Source: Bryobacterales bacterium (GTDB lineage: Bacteria; Acidobacteriota; Terriglobia; Bryobacterales; Bryobacteraceae). From it: a stretch of DNA of 57,490 bases. The position numbers were made by a program, and so were the translations under genes. Within the stretch, counting starts at the first letter, position 1. Each line of letters starts with the position of its first letter. Below, piece by piece: positions 57,412-57,490 of this stretch. The notes below the pieces were generated by a model. That model had not been told where the DNA came from. It searched no databases and worked only from the letters and a program-made list of their open reading frames with translations. The DNA is taken from assembly GCA_003167275.1 (NCBI GenBank), contig PMTT01000502.1, positions 1 through 57,490 of the forward strand. Direction: 5' to 3'.

Positions 57412-57490
57412 TGGTGGAGCGGGCCCCCTGGCCCGCGGCCCGACCACCTGGTGCCTGCTCAGCCAAACGAAAAGCCGGACCAGGGGGTCC
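57412..57490. repeat. Second inverted-repeat element, cut by the window edge
   Basis: Begins tggtggagcgggccccctgg, a diverged left arm of the element at 54951. The right arm begins at about 57475 with cggaccagggggtcc and is truncated by the end of the window. Confidence 0.7.

Noticed and set aside
1-57490. tRNA, rRNA, CRISPR array or restriction-modification genes
   Set aside because: Looked for typical features (T-arm GTTCGAAT-type sequence, regularly spaced repeats, methyltransferase motifs) and saw none. A covariance-model scan would be needed to be certain about tRNAs.

Overview
The window is a high-GC bacterial chromosome segment carrying one complete-looking prophage. The host is most likely an acidobacterium of the Solibacter/Bryobacter type. 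That is inferred from protein content: an ADOP-type MacB/FtsX permease, a PEP-CTERM protein, a FecR-DUF6600 protein, a TMTC-like membrane protein with TPRs, a secreted PPC-domain protein, a di-haem cytochrome c and GC-rich interspersed inverted repeats. No rRNA, tRNA or CRISPR array is visible.

Left host region (1-11,813): a 5'-truncated proline-rich membrane protein, a TMTC-like TPR protein containing an in-frame hairpin repeat, endonuclease III, a small partner plus nucleotidyltransferase pair, a BON-domain protein, a DUF4424 protein, a PEP-CTERM protein, an 814-aa permease and a FecR-DUF6600 protein with a good sigma-54 promoter. It ends at a Rho-independent terminator.

Prophage (11,814-49,432, about 37.6 kb): bounded by a 19-bp direct repeat (aaagttgacataatattcg), the likely attL/attR. 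The late genes read rightward in the order of P22-like short-tailed phages: TerS, TerL, portal, scaffold, P22-type coat, four tandem paralogues of a gp4-like adaptor, gp10-like stabilisation protein, tailspike, gp14-like GNAT protein, and three ejection proteins in the positions of gp7, gp20 and gp16. The last of these (1334 aa) carries GNAT-like and DdrB/ParB-like domains, making it a candidate injected polyvalent counter-defence protein. Three late genes encode signal peptides. A serine recombinase lies at about 43 kb. A leftward early operon at 43.7-49.2 kb holds a replication protein, an HNH nuclease and many small proteins, several made by duplication and shuffling of short modules.

Regulation: a regulator cluster at 11.9-14.8 kb encodes two HTH proteins, zinc proteins and a sigma-28 (FliA/WhiG)-like sigma factor. 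A 34-bp element containing GCCGATGA, close to the sigma-28 -10 consensus GCCGATAA, occurs immediately before both late transcription units. I infer that the phage sigma factor drives late genes from these sites. TGTACA-centred palindromes near the left end, the recombinase and the replication gene are candidate repressor operators. In the excised circle the leftward HTH gene at 11.9-12.1 kb would read across attP into the early operon, so integration may uncouple early genes from their promoter.

Right host region (49,433-57,490): an uncharacterised protein, a decayed-looking HTH gene, a hybrid histidine kinase with a solute-binding sensor domain, a di-haem cytochrome c and a large secreted PPC-domain protein. 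The last is preceded by a 128-bp element with perfect 26-bp inverted arms; a second, cut-off copy sits at the window edge.
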